From NCBI GenBank assembly GCA_028276215.1, contig JAPYWT010000160.1, positions 1 to 6,164 of the forward strand: a DNA stretch of 6,164 bases, written 5' to 3'. The notes under the pieces are model-generated. The model saw only the letters and a program-made list of their open reading frames with translations, did not search any database and was not told the DNA's origin. Of the stretch, positions 5,074 through 6,164 are shown one piece after another; position 1 is the stretch's first letter, and every line of letters starts with the position of its first letter. The DNA comes from Thermoflexus sp. (GTDB lineage Bacteria; Chloroflexota; Anaerolineae; B4-G1; DUEL01). Made by a program: the position numbers and the translations under genes.

Positions 5074-5940
5074 CTATCCGAACACCACGGCGGCGTAGCC
5101 GACGAAGTCGGTGGCGGGGCCCCGCGGCATCACCTGATAACTGTTGGTGTATTCCAGGAGCACGCCCTTCCGGGCACCCAGCGAGCGGGCGGCGACGATG
5201 GTGGCCGCGATGGCCCCTCCGCCGCAGGCGTTGTGGTGGGTCTCCGTCTCGGGGATGACCTCCTCGGCCCGCATGTCCAGCATCAGGCGGATGACCCGCT
5301 CGTCGTTGGCGCGGGCCCAGGCCAGGGCCCGTTCGCCGGTCCCGGCGGGGGCGAAGCCGTAGTACATCGCCCCGTAGTGGGTCAGGTCGGAGGTGCCCAC
5401 CACCACGGCGCGCTTCCCGGAGGCAGCGACCGCCCGGGCGATGGCCTCCCCGGCCTCCAGGGCCCGTTCGTCCGGCGAGACCAGAATGGGGAGAATGCGG
5501 GCCTGGGGGAAGAGGTACTGGATGAACGGGACCTGCACCTCGGCGGAATGCTCACCCGCGTGGGCCTCGGGGGCGTCCACCAGCGTCCCTGCGCCCTCCT
5601 GGATGACCGCCTGGGCCAGGTCGGCGTCCACTTCCACCTCCCCCAGCGGGGTCAGCCAGGCTCCGCTCCCATACACCGCCGGTCGGAATCCCCCCCAGCG
5701 GTGGTTGGCGCTGAGGAGGACGACGGTATCGGGGGTGAACTGGGAGCGGATGGCGGCGAAGACTTTGGCGGCGGTGGGGCCGGAGAAGACCCACCCGGCG
5801 TGGGGGACGACCCCGGCGACAATGTTCTCCGGCAGGCCGGTGAGCGGCTGGGCGGGCAGGCACTCCTCAATCATCCGAACGCAACCCGCGCGGTCCGCTG
5901 GATAGAACTGTCCGGCAACGACAGGACGTCTGACGCGCAT
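5074..5940 (-). CDS. amrB: Memo-family protein, AmmeMemoRadiSam system protein B
   Basis: This is a 288-residue Memo-fold protein related to class III extradiol dioxygenases. Family motifs run in order: RRPVVAGQFYPAD (4-16), VVPHAGWVFSG (44-54, H47), LLSANH (75-80, H80), EHSAEVQVPF (130-139), TSDLTHYG (183-190, H188) and HNACGGGAI (236-244, C239). H47, H80, H188 and C239 correspond to the metal-site residues described for human MEMO1 (H49, H81, H192, C244), so the site looks intact. A metal-dependent redox role has been proposed for MEMO1, but the bacterial function is unknown. The frame is open upstream to a TTG at 6087, but ATG 5938-5940 is chosen because AAGGAGG lies 5 bases before it and the family sequence begins there. 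It is the first gene of the operon with amrA and the kinase. Confidence 0.95.
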   Translation of the reverse strand: MRVRRPVVAGQFYPADRAGCVRMIEECLPAQPLTGLPENIVAGVVPHAGWVFSGPTAAKVFAAIRSQFTPDTVVLLSANHRWGGFRPAVYGSGAWLTPLGEVEVDADLAQAVIQEGAGTLVDAPEAHAGEHSAEVQVPFIQYLFPQARILPILVSPDERALEAGEAIARAVAASGKRAVVVGTSDLTHYGAMYYGFAPAGTGERALAWARANDERVIRLMLDMRAEEVIPETETHHNACGGGAIAATIVAARSLGARKGVLLEYTNSYQVMPRGPATDFVGYAAVVFG

Positions 5941-5945
5941 CCTGA

Positions 5946-5952
5946 CCTCCTT
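5946..5952 (-). promoter_or_regulatory. Ribosome binding site that fixes the amrB start
   Basis: On the minus strand AAGGAGG is followed by five bases (TCAGG) and then ATG 5940-5938. It is a full anti-Shine-Dalgarno match. It decides against the longer in-frame TTG start at 6087 and directly abuts heptamer array C. Confidence 0.88.
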
Positions 5953-5987
5953 GGACGACAGACAACAGACGACAGACCACGGACGAC
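5953..5987 (+). repeat. Heptamer array C: five tandem 7-bp units in the amrB leader
   Basis: The five units follow [AG]GAC[ACG]AC (GGACGAC, AGACAAC, AGACGAC, AGACCAC, GGACGAC), with no gap. The array directly abuts the amrB Shine-Dalgarno sequence and would be transcribed as part of the operon's leader of about 87 bases if the predicted promoter is right. It has the same 7-bp period as the two larger arrays but its own consensus. Confidence 0.8.
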
Positions 5988-6033
5988 CCTTTACACTTGC
6001 TGGGAGTGTCCGGGTGGATGTATCCGTACTTAC

Positions 6034-6062
6034 ATTATACACCCAATTTGGGTCAGGGGCAA
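6034..6062 (-). promoter_or_regulatory. Sigma-70-type promoter of the amrB-amrA-kinase operon
   Basis: On the minus strand a perfect TATAAT (6039-6034) lies exactly 17 bases after TTGCCC (6062-6057), which matches 4 of 6 positions of the -35 consensus. Transcription would start near 6027, leaving a leader of about 87 bases. The -35 box overlaps the last codons of the putative transposase-like frame upstream on the same strand. Confidence 0.75.
6041..6053. promoter_or_regulatory. Palindrome in the promoter spacer, putative operator
   Basis: ACCCAATTTGGGT is a perfect 6-bp inverted repeat around one central base. It lies wholly between the -35 and -10 boxes of the predicted operon promoter, where a dimeric regulator would block RNA polymerase. 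The regulator is not identified; no DNA-binding regulator gene is in the window. Confidence 0.5.
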
Positions 6063-6164
6063 CGGTTGTAACCCAGTGCTTTATCAATGCTCTGATGAAA
6101 ATGCTCGTAGTGAGCCACGAAGCGCAGGGGAATGGGGGGATTTTGCGGCGGCGGCCAAAGGCCG
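6053..6164 (-). CDS. Probable C-terminal end of a transposase/integrase-like protein, truncated by the window edge
   Basis: A minus-strand frame open at the window edge encodes 37 residues before TGA at 6055-6053. It includes PIPLRFVAHYEHFHQ followed by SIDKALGYNRCP. The pattern of an aromatic-rich helix, then HQ, then a LG-NR-P end resembles the C-terminus of DDE integrase-core transposases such as the IS481 or IS3 groups. No catalytic residue is visible in this short piece, so the family is uncertain. A competing plus-strand frame from 6095 is also open to the edge but lacks a ribosome binding site. Confidence 0.42.
   Translation of the reverse strand, partial: GLWPPPQNPPIPLRFVAHYEHFHQSIDKALGYNRCP

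Noticed and set aside
5941..6087. 49-residue N-terminal extension of AmrB from a TTG at 6087
   Set aside because: The extension runs through the promoter leader and heptamer array, does not resemble the family, and a perfect AAGGAGG precedes the internal ATG at 5940.
6095..6164. Plus-strand gene start MKMLVVSHEA at the right edge
   Set aside because: No Shine-Dalgarno site precedes it and the opposite strand gives a more convincing protein end; it cannot be fully excluded with only 23 codons visible.

Overview
The window is GC-rich DNA from a bacterial chromosome. The best guess for its source is a member of the Chloroflexota (Anaerolineae-like). This rests on the style of the proteins (DUF2007-like protein, cytosolic receiver-histidine kinase, AMMECR1/Memo pair), the strong GC bias at third codon positions and short degenerate intergenic repeats. 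No rRNA or other taxonomic marker is present, so this is an inference.

Layout. Positions 2-565 (+) hold the 3' part of an M23 zinc endopeptidase gene that starts outside the window. A small DUF2007-like gene (492-821, -) runs into it tail to tail, with a 74-bp antisense overlap. A heptamer array (839-957) fills most of the 139-bp space before an EamA-type transporter gene (961-1842, +). Between that gene and the next one (-) is a non-coding stretch with a 120-bp palindromic MITE-like element that can fold as a perfect four-armed cloverleaf (1856-1975), followed by a run of hairpins ending in a strong terminator (2055-2083). Next, on the minus strand, is a PreA-like flavin/4Fe-4S oxidoreductase (2097-3185). 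A second heptamer array (3251-3383) lies between it and a three-gene operon read leftwards: Memo-family protein AmrB (5074-5940), AMMECR1-domain protein AmrA (4484-5059) and a receiver-histidine kinase (3363-4487). A good promoter with a palindrome between its -35 and -10 boxes (6034-6062) precedes the operon, and a third heptamer array sits in its leader (5953-5987). The right edge holds the probable last 37 codons of a transposase-like gene (6053-6164, -).

How the parts relate. AmrB and AmrA are two of the three parts of the conserved AmmeMemoRadiSam set, whose biochemical role is not settled. The radical SAM partner is absent here. Instead the AmrA stop overlaps the GTG start of the soluble receiver-kinase, so the kinase is probably translationally coupled to the Amr pair.

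The most unusual feature is the repeats. Three intergenic spaces carry tandem arrays with different sequences but the same exact 7-bp period. One has a nested 35-bp order, one changes consensus halfway and supplies the last codons of the kinase gene, and one lies in a 5' leader. The fourth non-coding stretch has the cloverleaf palindrome instead.
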